Part shown: piece by piece, positions 10,001 to 20,000 of the stretch
How positions within the stretch are numbered: the first letter of the stretch is position 1
Layout of the letters: each line of letters starts with the position of its first letter
DNA from: Ovis canadensis
Lineage: Eukaryota; Chordata; Mammalia; Artiodactyla; Bovidae
DNA: 64,000 bases
Direction of reading: 5' to 3'
Assembly: GCF_042477335.2 (NCBI RefSeq)
Contig: NC_091247.1
Span: 223,410,001 to 223,474,000 of the forward strand
The notes under the pieces: model-generated
Told to the model about the DNA's origin: nothing
The model's database searches: none
What the model saw: only the letters and a program-made list of their open reading frames with translations
Translations under genes and position numbers: made by a program

Positions 10001-12180
10001 CAGGCAGCCAGAGCCGAGCTTCGCACGCTTTTCCTTGGCAGATTGTCTCTCAGAAGGATGAGCACTGCTGGGTGGGCGAGCTGAATGGCCTGAGAGGTGA
10101 GGCCTCCGTCTGGTCTGTGTCGTGCCAGGCTGGGGGGAGGGCGGGCCAGGCTGCGGCGGTGCGGGGTGTGCTCGGTGTCTCTGTCTCCCTGTGTCCTCAG
10201 CCCCGTCGGGGGTGGGAGAGCTCAGGACGCAGAGCCGCGCGCCTCACGGGCTCTGCTTCTCCCCCAGGCTGGTTTCCAGCCAAGTTCGTGGAAGTCCTGG
10301 ATGAGCGGAGCAAGGAGGTGAGCACGCACGTGAGGTGGGCCTGTCCCCGGGGGCCGTACTCCTTCTACCCTGAGGCTGGTGCCCTCCTGGGCCCCGGGCT
10401 GTGTCCCCTGGGCGTGTGGAGCGCTTGTGAGGATGGGGAGGGGCTGGCTGAGGCCCTCAGACCGTGTCCTCCCCACTCAGTACTCCATCGCGGGGGATGA
10501 TGCTGTGACAGAGGGGGTCACAGACCTCGTGCGAGGGACCCTCTGCCCAGCCCTCAAGGCCCTGTTTGAACACGGACTGAAGAAGCCTTCGCTGCTCGGG
10601 GGCGCCTGCCACCCCTGGCTGTTCATCGAGGAGGTGAGTGTCCGGACTCCGTGGAGCTGGTGGGGAGGTGACCTGCTCAGCCGGACTCTGTGGCTCTGAC
10701 CTGGTATCTACCCTCGGGTCCCCGACACTCACCGTGCCCCCCAGGCAGCGGGCCGGGAGGTCGAGAGAGACTTCGACTCCGTGTACTCACGCCTGGTGCT
10801 GTGCAAGACGTACAGGTAACCTGGCACCTGCATCCTCCTGCAGGTCGCCCTCCTGGCAGCCTGGGGCCGGGGATGGAGGGGGGGGTATGGCCCGAGCCCA
10901 CTAGGGCGGTGCGGGCAGCTCTGGTCCCCCCTCAGGTTGGATGAAGATGGCAAAGTCCTCACCCCAGAGGAGCTGCTGTACCGGGTAAGGGGGGCCTTGG
11001 GTGGACTGGCCTCTAGGGTGGGCAGCTGGGGACACCTGAGTGACCGCTGTGCCCCCCAGGCTGTGCAGTCCGTTAACGTGACCCACGACGCCGCACACGC
11101 ACAAATGGACGTGAAGCTCCGCTCCCTCATCTGCGTGGGGCTCAAGTGAGTGTGTGCGCGCCCATGAGCAGGGTGTGTGTGTGTGCGCGTGCCCCCACGG
11201 GGGGCGGGGCTAAGCCGGGCAGACGGAGGTGGGCGGCGGCCAGGGTGGCTCCCGAAGGTTGTCCTCCAGCATGAGACTGGCCACCGCTTGGCAGGGAGGG
11301 ATGCTGGGGCCCGTGTAGCACTGGTTCCAGTGAGGTGAGCAGTCAGGGCTCACCAGGGACCTGGCTGCAGGCTGACGGATGCCAGCCTTGGGCAGGCCAG
11401 GCAGAGCATGGGGTTTCTGGACTTGCCACCATGCAGAGGGGTGGCGTCCAGGCTGTGCTGACCTGGGGCAGGGGCCCCTGAGATGAGCTCAGAGCACGCC
11501 GTGCAGCTGCTGGCCAGCGAGCAGGCGCATCACTGGCTGAGCGACCAGTGGGGCTGAGGGAGGTGGTGATGGCACCTCAGACGCAGGAGGGGTGGTGAGG
11601 GGTGGGGGCGCGGGCCGCTGAGAGGGCTCCCTCCCTGCCCCCAGCGAGCAGGTGCTGCACCTGTGGCTGGAGGTGCTCTGCTCCAGCCTGCCCACCGTGG
11701 AGAAGTGGTACCAGCCCTGGTCCTTCCTGCGCAGCCCTGGCTGGGTCCAGATCAAGTGCGAGCTGCGGTGAGGAGACCCTGGGCTCCTGCAGGCCCAGCC
11801 GGGGGGTGGCTGAGCCCTGCCAGCGTCTGACAGCCCCCTTTCGCCCTCCAGGGTCCTCTGCTGCTTCGCATTCAGCCTCTCCCAGGACTGGGAGCTTCCT
11901 GCAAAGAGAGAGGTGGGTGGTGGGGCCTGCCTCCCAGGGGACTGTGGCAGTTGGGGCAGGCTGGCATCAGTGCCGGGGGCCGCCTCCCCCAAGCATTTCT
12001 GGGTGGCCGAGGCCTCAGGGGGGCCCTGAGTGCTGGCCCTGCCACCTGGCTTCCTCACCGTGTGCCCAGCAGCCGTGACAGGAGGGCTGTCTCATGCAGG
12101 AGGAGAAGAAGCCCTTGAAGGAGGGCGTCCAGGACATGCTGGTGAAGCACCACCTCTTCAGCTGGGACATCGACGGGTGA
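4067..12180 (+). CDS. SGSM3: SGSM3 (small G protein signaling modulator 3; RUTBC3), complete coding sequence in 21 exons
   Basis: SGSM3 is a cytoplasmic TBC-SH3-RUN protein; the family acts as Rab GTPase-activating proteins, and SGSM3 has been linked to Rab5, connexin 43 and merlin. Coding exons: 4067-4073, 4558-4643, 5020-5086, 6362-6558, 6636-6743, 7261-7404, 7621-7816, 8266-8411, 8637-8861, 9337-9391, 9541-9668, 9758-9913, 10042-10096, 10268-10317, 10481-10633, 10745-10815, 10936-10984, 11060-11145, 11645-11767, 11852-11912, 12100-12180. All introns are GT-AG and phases join to 2244 nt, 747 residues, close to the human length of 749. The start is a 7-nt coding exon: ATG TCA G joins GA AGT CAC to give [13 protein letters not shown], matching the human N-terminus. 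The C-terminus ends [13 protein letters not shown] arginine (IEKDLLR, R162) and glutamine (YCQ, Q199) fingers are intact, so an active GAP is expected. Two GC-rich minisatellites sit in its introns. Confidence 0.96.
5268..5420 (-). repeat. CHR-type tRNA-derived SINE (cetartiodactyl)
   Basis: Antisense copy recognised from 'ggaatcttagttccccaacc', 'agggattgaacctgggccct' and the closing 'agtggaccatcaggaattcc'. It lies in the SGSM3 intron 5087-6361. Confidence 0.8.
5430..5770. repeat. AT-rich ancient interspersed repeat, family not named
   Basis: AT-rich island in a GC-rich gene. It contains a short local duplication of 'aaagatgtatttaaaaatac' (near 5505-5542) and a segment around 5562-5620 resembling the widespread 'cccacaaccagataactgctgacattt' mammalian repeat. 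A related text occurs at 28160-28430. I do not assign a family. Confidence 0.35.
6905..7020 (+). repeat. MER5A-like hAT-Charlie DNA transposon fragment
   Basis: 'tagggtcccctggagacttt', 'gcaggtttccaggcttcttt' and 'agagattctcattccatagc' match the MER5A pattern. It lies in the SGSM3 intron between 6743 and 7261. Confidence 0.6.
7975..8236. repeat. GC-rich minisatellite, about 44-bp unit, in SGSM3 intron
   Basis: The core 'cctcctccac' recurs at 8061, 8105, 8149 and 8193, exactly 44 bp apart, with less regular copies near 7980 and 8011. Each unit runs cctcctccacgcgggcctgg then gggacgccccgccctgtggc then cccg. The array ends about 30 bp before the acceptor of the exon that starts at 8266. A pyrimidine-rich AG at 7973-7974 precedes the array and looks like a cryptic acceptor. 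Confidence 0.95.
9129..9340. repeat. 52-bp tandem array overlapping the SGSM3 3' splice site
   Basis: Three full units and a partial one of a 52-bp sequence, each starting gtggtctgggtgctgg and ending in a Bov-independent 'gcccgcag'-type acceptor core. The ends of successive units fall at 9180, 9232, 9284 and 9336. The last is the real acceptor of the exon 9337-9391. Copy 3 has gaag in place of gcag. See findings. Confidence 0.95.
9842..10311 (+). other. SGSM3: SGSM3 SH3 domain exons
   Basis: Residues about 482-538 over three exons (9758-9913, 10042-10096, 10268-10317). Visible SH3 landmarks are [17 protein letters not shown] (the ALYDF-like start and acidic RT loop), CWVGEL (conserved Trp) and [11 protein letters not shown] (the final strand with the Pro-containing FP motif). 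It is a proline-motif binding module; in SGSM3 the SH3 has been reported to contact connexin 43 (CIP85). Confidence 0.9.
10481..11767 (+). other. SGSM3: SGSM3 RUN domain exons
   Basis: Residues about 552-715, encoded by five exons. It starts with [27 protein letters not shown] and includes the [11 protein letters not shown] block and the late [22 protein letters not shown] helix. RUN domains bind small GTPases of the Rap/Rab type. Splice junctions at 11145/11645 rebuild the codon AA|C (Asn), confirming the frame. Confidence 0.85.
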
Positions 12181-12545
12181 CGTGCTCCTCCAGGGGCTCC
12201 CCCCCCCCCCGCCCCCACAAAGCAAGGAGAGAACGGCCAGCCCTGGCCAGCTCCAAGCTGCAGGGTCGAGGGGAGGACATGCTCCAGAGTTCTGACTGGG
12301 CACCATGGTGGGGGGGTCAGAGAGGCAGAGAAGGGCAGAGGGTGGCAGGAACAGGTAGGAGTGCCCTGTCCTGCCAGCGTCTTTACAGAGGCCCTGGGCC
12401 CAGCTCCACGAAGCCAACCAAAAACCTCAGTGAGGAGGTGGAGCGCCAGCTTTGTGCTGTCAGGTTTTGCTCAGGAAGAGCGTGGGGGTGGCTGAAGGCT
12501 CCTGGGCATCTGTGATTTATAAATAAACTCTTGTCTTTGAGAAAG
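12181..12545 (+). other. SGSM3: SGSM3 3' UTR
   Basis: Sequence after the TGA at 12178-12180. It begins with a C-homopolymer-rich stretch (12199-12216) and runs to an expected cleavage site 15-20 nt after the AATAAA at 12522. No open frame or repeat element is evident in it. Confidence 0.8.
12522..12527 (+). terminator. SGSM3: SGSM3 poly(A) signal AATAAA
   Basis: Canonical hexamer within tttataaataaactcttg, followed by a T/G-rich downstream element (ttgtctttgag). Confidence 0.85.
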
Positions 12546-12683
12546 CACCTCCCTGCCTCCCATCCAGCCCGGGCTGGGAAGTGGCATCAGGGTCAGGGCG
12601 TGGACACCTGGGACCCAGCCCTACCGCCCATGTCTTGTCTAACGTGGATTGAACGAGATGGACCAGCAAGAGGTGTTTTTGTT

Positions 12684-12689
12684 TTTATT
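12684..12689 (-). terminator. MRTFA: MRTFA poly(A) signal AATAAA
   Basis: Plus-strand tttatt within gtttttattttaaaa; on the minus strand this reads TTTAAAATAAAAACAAAAAC. It is the only clean hexamer downstream of the MRTFA stop before the SGSM3 3' end. Confidence 0.7.
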
Positions 12690-13090
12690 TTAAAAAGTTC
12701 ACACAGCTATCCCACCCCCGGTTTTGGTGACTCCACCCCTCGTCCCCTGTGGATGACTCTGACGGGCAGGAGGCGGCGGCCAGAGTCTGAGGGCCGCCTC
12801 GGGCTCCCCTGCCAACCCTGGCCGTGGTGGCTGCAGTGAGGCAGCAGACGGAATGTGGGCAGGAAGCACCCCGCCCTCGTGGCACTGATAAGGAGCAGGA
12901 AGCAGGAGGGTGGGGCTCAGGCTGTGGCGAGGTGGCTACACGTCAAACACAAGTGATGGGCGGGACCGCGGTAAGCCGCGCCCGGCCCTGGGAGCGGTGG
13001 TCTCCAGGCCCTTCTGTGCAGAAGGCGGGGGCAGCTGCACCCACCCCCGCCGAGATATGTGTATACGTATGGCGATATATAACATAGAGG

Positions 13091-13098
13091 TATGTACA
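13091..13098 (-). promoter_or_regulatory. MRTFA: Pumilio-type element UGUACAUA in MRTFA 3' UTR
   Basis: The minus strand reads TGTACATA, fitting the UGUANAUA consensus bound by PUM1/PUM2. It sits in an AT-rich island within an otherwise GC-rich 3' UTR. Function is inferred from the motif only. Confidence 0.45.
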
Positions 13099-13525
13099 CC
13101 TGTACAGAAACTGCCACCAACCATACATGGCTGCGCTACAGCAAGACACTAGGAGGCAGGGAGCCCCTCCTGGGAGGCCTGGGACGCTGGTGTTGGCGCC
13201 GCGAGGATGGTGAGGTAGAGGCCCAGCCCGTGCCCCCTCGGGGCAAGAGAGGACACGCGGGCCCGGGCTCTGCCTCAGCCCCGGGCCTCGCCTCCTGAGC
13301 AGACCGCAGCTGGCAAGTGCACCCCGACCTCACAGAAGGAGGTCAAATAGAAGCCCGGCCCATGCAGGCCTCCGCGAGCACGGGGCGGGGCCCGGCACCG
13401 CCTCCCTGGAGCGGGCAGGGCCTGTGATTGTCAGGACTTCCGGCCTCACGGAGGGGCGGGATGGGGCTGGAAAGTGCCGGGCGCCCCGGAGTTCTCGGGG
13501 CCTCTAGCCCTCCCACCCCCGGGAG

Positions 13526-14028
13526 CTACAAGCAGGAGTCCCAGTGCAGCTGCAGGTCGTGGCCGTCGAGGAAGTCCGTGGAGAAGAGGCTGGGGGCCGT
13601 GGTGCTGAGCGGCGCCAGGCTGAGCACCGGCCCGCCCGACGACAGCTCCAGCCAGTCCATGCTGTCCAGGTGCCCGTCGGCCAAGTCTAGGCCCACACCG
13701 CTGGGCTCAGGCGCAAAGTGCAATTCCGAGGTGTCCATGGGGGATGGGGGGTGGTCCAGGATGGCGGAGCTGCTCAGCATCTGGCTGTGGAGGTCGTCGA
13801 TGAGGGAGAGGGGTTCCGGTCCCTCGTGTCCGCCAGTCAGCAGCGGCAGCCCTGTGCTGCTCTCCAGGAAGTCCTCCAGGCGCCCAGGCAGGGCCGGCGA
13901 GCCCGACGGCGGCGGGGCGGCCTGAGGGAGCTCGGCCGCGGGCGAGGGCTGGGCGGCCAGGGGCGAGCCGCAGGCTGCTGTGGGGGGCACCTTCTCTTTC
14001 CCTGGCTCCTTGAAATCCGCTGAGATCT
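13526..14028 (-). CDS. MRTFA: MRTFA last coding exon: C-terminal transactivation domain
   Basis: 503 nt to TAG at 13528-13526. It encodes [13 protein letters not shown] (human [17 protein letters not shown], so a four-residue gap here), a proline-rich stretch, [20 protein letters not shown] and the acidic-hydrophobic end [20 protein letters not shown] up to [11 protein letters not shown]. This is the potent SRF coactivation domain. Confidence 0.95.
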
Positions 14029-17000
14029 CTGCCAATTGAGAAAGCAAAGGGGCGTCAGAAGCCAGCCTGAGTGTGACCTGCAATTGGAGCCCCCCCTTAC
14101 AGCACATACAGATATTAGCTCAAAATGGGCCAAAGACCTACATTTAGGAGCCAAGACTAGAAAAGAAAAGGGAACAACTCTGTGACACGGAAGTCAGTAG
14201 TGATTTCTTGGCTGTAACACCAAGTGAAAGTGAAATCGCTCAGTCGTGTCCGACTCTGCGACCCCATGGACTGTAGCCCACCAGGCTCCTCTGTCCGTGG
14301 GATTTTCCAGGCAAGAGTACTGGAGTGGGTTGCCATTTCCTTCTCCAGGAGATCTTCCCGACCCAGGGATCGAACCCGGGTCTCCTGCATTGTAGACAGA
14401 CGCTTTACCATCTGAGCCACCAGGGAAGTCCTCAACACCAAAAGCATAGGCAAAGAAAAAATAAACTGGCCATCATAAAAATTCAAAACTTCGTACATCA
14501 AAGATCACTATTGAAAATGAAAAGACCATACAGCAACTATACTTCAAAAAAGTTAAAATCAGTGATAAGCCAAGCCATGGAATGGGAGAAAATACTTGCA
14601 AACCGTGTATCTAGGTAAGTGATTGGTACCCAGAATAACTCTGAGAACTCAACAAAACCCAGCTGGAAAATGGACCAAGAACAAGACATTTCTCCAGAAG
14701 AATATGCACAGGTGGCCTATAAGCACATGAGAAGATGCTCAACACTAGTAATATCAGGGAAAGACAAAAATTTGAGAATGAGTGTTGGTGAGGATGTGGA
14801 CCAACTGGACCCCTTGTGAGTGGCTGGTGTGAATGAAAATAGTGCAGCTGTGTGGAAAACAGTCCTGCAGTTCCTCCAGACGTGAAACACCCAGAATGAC
14901 TCAGCCGGCAGCTCAGCCTCTACATGCGCACCCCAAAGAACGGGATCACGGACTCAGACACCAGTGCTCAGGACAGCGTTGCTCACAACAGCCAAAAGGC
15001 AGAAACAGCCGAAAGTGGGTGAAGGGATAAGGAATGACCCGCACGTCCAGTGGATGAAGGGATAAACACATTGGTACTGACACAATGGAACACTATTCAG
15101 CCCCAAAGAAATTCTGGTAAAAGCTACATGGAAGAACCTTGAGGGTATTATGCTAAGTGAAGCCAGCCAGAGACAAGGAGAAAGTGGATGACTGCACTCC
15201 CACCCGTTGAGAACAGTCAGTTCCAGAGACAGGAAGCAGAAAGGGGGGGAACAGGGAGTTAGTGTGAAGGTGACGGTCAGCACAGGACGATGCAAGAGTC
15301 CTAGAAACAGGGAGCAGTGATGGCTGCACAACCATGTAAATGAACCTCATGCTGCTGAGTTTGCACCTTTCAAAGATGACTGTGGTGGAAAACCATGTTA
15401 TATATATTTTATCACAATAAAAAAAAAGTAATGCAGAAACCAGGCTTGCTCCTTGGCCCTCCAGGTCCCATCCCAGCCGAGCGCCAGATGCCCAGTCCCG
15501 CTCCCCGCCTCCCTCTCCCTCAGCTCGCCTGCGCGCCCCCCACCTGCGGACGCCCTCTCCGAGGCTCTGTGGCCCTCTGGGGGCAAACCACCCCAGCTTC
15601 CTCCTCTGCCGTCTCTTCTTCTCAGCTTCCCACAGCCCCTCTTCCGGCAGCCCTACCCTCCCGGAGCCTCAGCGCCACCGGCCTCAATTAGGAACGTACC
15701 CCAGGCCCCCACTGCAGACCCTGCAATCTGGGGAGTCTCCCCAAGATCAAAACCAGTGACCTCGACTGTTTTGTAATTGAGGTTAAATCCACCACTTTAA
15801 AGTGTCCAAGCTCATGAGCTCTTACTCTTCCTACTGACACAATTAAATCCCTCAGGAGAGAAGCTGCCTATTTCTCTGCCCGCACAGACACGCCCCTGGA
15901 GTCTCCTTCACCTCCAGACCACCAGCTCGTCCCACCAGCAGGCAAACACGCCTCCTTTCCACACCCACCCCTTTGTGGGGGACCCCCTGCAGAGAGTGGT
16001 CTAGACCTGCTGTCTCCCACAGCCCCAGCCTCTCCAACTGGCTTCAGGCAGGCTCTGGCCGCCGACCCACTGTCTGGGCTGAGGTCACCAGCCGCCACCA
16101 CGACACGGCCAGGTCTCGGTCCCCAGCTTTCCTGAGCAGCCCTCAGTGGCCCTGGGCCTTGATCCTCTTGAGGGTACAGCTCCCTCTCCGACCCCTGGTC
16201 AGCCTCAGCAGCTTGAACCACCACCCCTCCCCCCGCCACTTCCTCCTCTCTGCACACCCAGCTTCCCGCACAGCCCCCCCCTACTCCTGCCCCCAGCCCA
16301 GACCTCCCCTGGGCTGGCCTGGTGGTCCCCCCATTCAGTCTAGGGGCTGAGGCGCCCACGCCCCCGAGCGCTCACACTGCTGCTAACACCGCGCCCCCGG
16401 CCGCCGTGTCCCCTGGCCACACACCTAACAGCCACAGGAAACTGAACTGGCTCTCTGCAGACGCTCCTGGGCTCAGCCCTCCTGTGGCCCCCTCACACCC
16501 CGCTCTCCTGGATCACCAGCCTCCCTGTCTGCCCTTCCAGAGGAGCCACCCTTCATGCGAAGCTGTGCTATGGCTCCCAGCGTCGCCCAGGGTCCTGGCG
16601 CCCCCAGGCCTCTGTACCACCCACACCCGCTCCAGTCCGCCCTGCAGCGCTGAACAGCACCCAGCAACCCTGACCCCGACCACCCCCCCACCTGGGACCC
16701 TTGCCTCCCCTGCTTTTCTTGACGCTCCGACGGACAGTTTGTTTATTCCTCCATCACCTCCCCACGATAGACGCAAGCACCGCAGAGGTGGGCGTCTCTC
16801 ACTGCCTCACCCTGGGCTGTGGGCACAGCGCTGGGCACGCGGTGCAACGGCTCAGGATAAGACAAACGTGTGCTGAAGATGCCCCCCACGGGGCCCTGCC
16901 CGGCTTCTGGGACGCGCCTCACATGCCGCTGCCTCCTAAGTACTTACCAGGCCCGCCAGGCATTGTGTCAAGAACCAAACCAAACCCAATCACCCAAGCC

Positions 17001-20000
17001 CCAGCTGGAGACACGGGGGCAGGCAGGAGGGCGGGGGAGGCAGCGTGGGGCCTGAACTTTACCTCCACTCTGAATCAGAATGTCAAACAGGTCATCCATC
17101 TGCTGGCTCGAGGAACCATTCTCCTGTAGGCCAAAGATCAGAAAAACATGAAGACCTACGACAGGAAGCCCCAGCCTGGCTCAGAGCAGACCCTCCCGGC
17201 CCCGAGCCAGCAGTCAGGCCCCCGCGGGCTGCGCCAGGCTCCCACAGCCCACCCTCTCTCCTGTCCCGACACCCCCTCTCCAAGGCCTCTTGGAGGCCCC
17301 CTCCCATGAGACCCGGGGGACTGTGACCACCCACCCCACAGGCCCCTGGCCACCCTCTTTACCTGCGGCCTGGGCTGCTGGCTCACGGCTTCCTCGTAGC
17401 CAGGTGGCTCCTTCTTAGGCTGAGAAGCGGGGGTCCCAAACAGGGGCTGGGGTGGGGGCTCCAGGTCCATGCGGCCCGGGGGGCCGGGAGCTGGAGACTC
17501 AGGCTGGGACAGAGGCTGAAGGAAGACAAGAACCACGGCCGGCTGAGGGCGGCAGCCCGGGCCCTGCACCAGGCAGGCAAAGCAGGGAGCATCCACCTCC
17601 GCCCAGGCCAGCGGACGGTGCAGCTACACGCGCTCTCGGGGAGCTTCGTGGACACCCCCGGGGAAGAAGCCATACAGGATGGGGGTGGCCCTGACCTCTG
17701 ACCCTACCGAGGACGAGTGGCTCCCTGGGAGCCCAGGGCACAGGTGGGAGCTCCAAGCTGACCGCCCCTCCCCTTCCCGGAGCTTCTGCTCAGGGCCCGG
17801 GTCCCTTCCGGAGTCCCCAGGTCCTGTCACCGCCCCCACCCCCCAAGCCCTGCACGGCTGAGGCCACACAAAGCCTAAGCAGGCTTACCTTTGGCGCAGG
17901 CTGAGCAGAGGGTCTGGGCTGTGAGGGTGGTGGCAGCAGGGAGCCAACTGCCAGCGTCGCCTTGCTGGGGGACAGGTGGCCTCTCTGAGGGGAAGAGGGG
18001 CAGGGCTCCCGTCAGGCCCCGCCCCCTCCCGGGAACACCCCACCCTGCAGCAGGGGCAGGAGGGGCCCGCCTGGTGGGGCCACAGACAAGCTCTGACACT
18101 AAGGGCCACGGCCGGGGGCAGGCCCTCACAGCTCCACCTGCAAGGCTGGGGGTCTCACACAGGGGCCCCAACCTCCCCAACTCCCACACAGTCTCAGCCC
18201 TGCGTGGGTGACCTCGGGTGGGCAGCCCTCGTTTGGGAGGGCTGAAGGGGACGATCCAAGGACGTGAGCGCAACCTGCCCCCCTGGGGGCACTGTCACTG
18301 AATGCCCTCTCGCCCTCCCATGGGTCCTGCACCCCCTGCCCCAGGTACCTGCTGTGGGCTCCCGCTGGCCAGGCCAGAGCTGTCTGTGTTCTTCTTGGTC
18401 ACGGTGAGGACAAGATGGGCCCCTGCAGAGTCAGTCAGGAGGGGGGGTGGTGAGACCCCCTTGACGAGGCCCTGTGGGCCCAGCAGCAGCTGTGGGGCTG
18501 GGGCCGGCTCAGGCTCGGGCAGCACGGCTTCCTGCTTCACCACCACGACCGGGGGCACAAGGGCACACGTGTCTGTGTGGGGGGTGGCAGGGGCCGCGAG
18601 GCTGGGGCTGAAGGGGAGCTCAGGGCCCGGGGGCTGCCGGCTCAGCTGGCAGCTGGTGAAGCTGTTCTCCTGCTTCACCGCGGGGCCCAGAGTGACCAGG
18701 GCTGGGGCCGGCTCAGGCTCGGGCCCCACAGCCTCCTGCTTCACCACCACGGCCGGGGACACCAGGGCGCGGGTGTCTGCGTGGGGGGCGGCGGGGGCCG
18801 AGAGGCTGGGGCTGAAGGGGAGCTCAGGGCCTGGGGGCCGCCGGCTGAGCTGGCAGCTGGCCAGGCTGCTCTCCTGCTTCACCGCGGGGCCCGGGCCAAG
18901 CGGTGCGGGGGCGGGGGCCGGCTGCTGGGCCCTCTTCTCCTGCTCCAGCTGCAGCCTGAGCCACTCCACCAGCTGCTGCTTCTGCCGGAGCATGCGCGTC
19001 AGCTCCTCGATCTGTTTGTCCTTCTCCTGCAGCATCTGGTCCTTGTCCCGGCCCTCCAGCTCGGCCCGCGCCCCCGGGCTCCGGCAGCAGGCCCCAGAGC
19101 GGGGGCCCTCCTCCTTCACGAGGACCTGCAGCGGCGAGGCCTGCAGCGTGAGCTGGGTCACCGGAGACGTCACCATCTCGCCAAAGCTGTCCCCCGGCGT
19201 GGAGTTCTCGTCGCCTGTGCTGAGCAGTGACCGCTCTGAGGGGGTGGGGGAGACAGGGGGCGTGGAGCCGGTGCTGCCGAACTTCACCACACCGTTGCTG
19301 GTCACCGTGGCCACCACCACCTCGGCCGGGGCCAGGCCCGCTGCCACCAGGGCGGGCCCCGTGCTGAGCCGGGCGGTGGGGAAGGCGACCACCACCTCAC
19401 CCGCCTTGGGCAGGAGGGAGGTGGCGGGGGCCTTGGGTGCTCCGGGGCTGGCAGGGGTGACCTGCTCCTGGTAGGCACGCAGGCGTTCAATCAGGTCTGT
19501 CTTGGTGCCCGAGACGGGCAGTGACCGCAACTTCAGCTCCTGCTTCAGCTCTGCCACCTGCGTAGGCACAGGAGTCAGGGCCACTGGGGGGCGGAGAGCA
19601 ACACCAGCCTCCATCCAGTGGGCCTCGTCTTCCTGGGCCCCACCAGCCACTTCAGACACATCAAGGCCCGGCCCTGCCACAGCCTGGAGGAAGAGGCCTG
19701 CTTCTGCGGCCCCTCCTCCCCGTCCTCGCCCCTTGGCTGGGCAGGACACGTCCACAGTTGTCTCCAGCCCCAGCCTGCGCTCAACCAACACTCGAGTAAA
19801 CACTCTGCATCTCACAGATGAGAAAACTGAGCTCAGGACAGTGAAATGACTCCTTGGAAGTCATACTGGTGATGTCATGGTGGGCAGAGCTAGGAATGAG
19901 GGCCGGGTCTCTAGGATACCAAGGCCCGTGTTCAGCTCCCCACCCAAGGGCTGTGTCTTGCTGGGACCTGGGTCATGACTAGGAGGGAGCAGGCTGGTCC

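Larger units (their letters stand above)
12665..13525 (-). other. MRTFA: MRTFA 3' UTR
   Basis: From the stop at 13526-13528 down to just past the minus-strand AATAAA at 12684-12689, giving an inferred 3' UTR near 860 nt. It contains an AT-rich conserved-looking patch (13055-13110) with a Pumilio-type element. No gene or transposon is recognisable within it. Confidence 0.75.

Noticed and set aside
14325..14432. tRNA-like sequence considered as a tRNA gene
   Set aside because: It is the tRNA-derived head of a Bov-tA SINE, as in the other copies listed.
18302..19474. 390-codon open frame on the plus strand
   Set aside because: Antisense shadow of the GC-rich MRTFA exon; no start context or domains, and the minus-strand frame is the conserved one.
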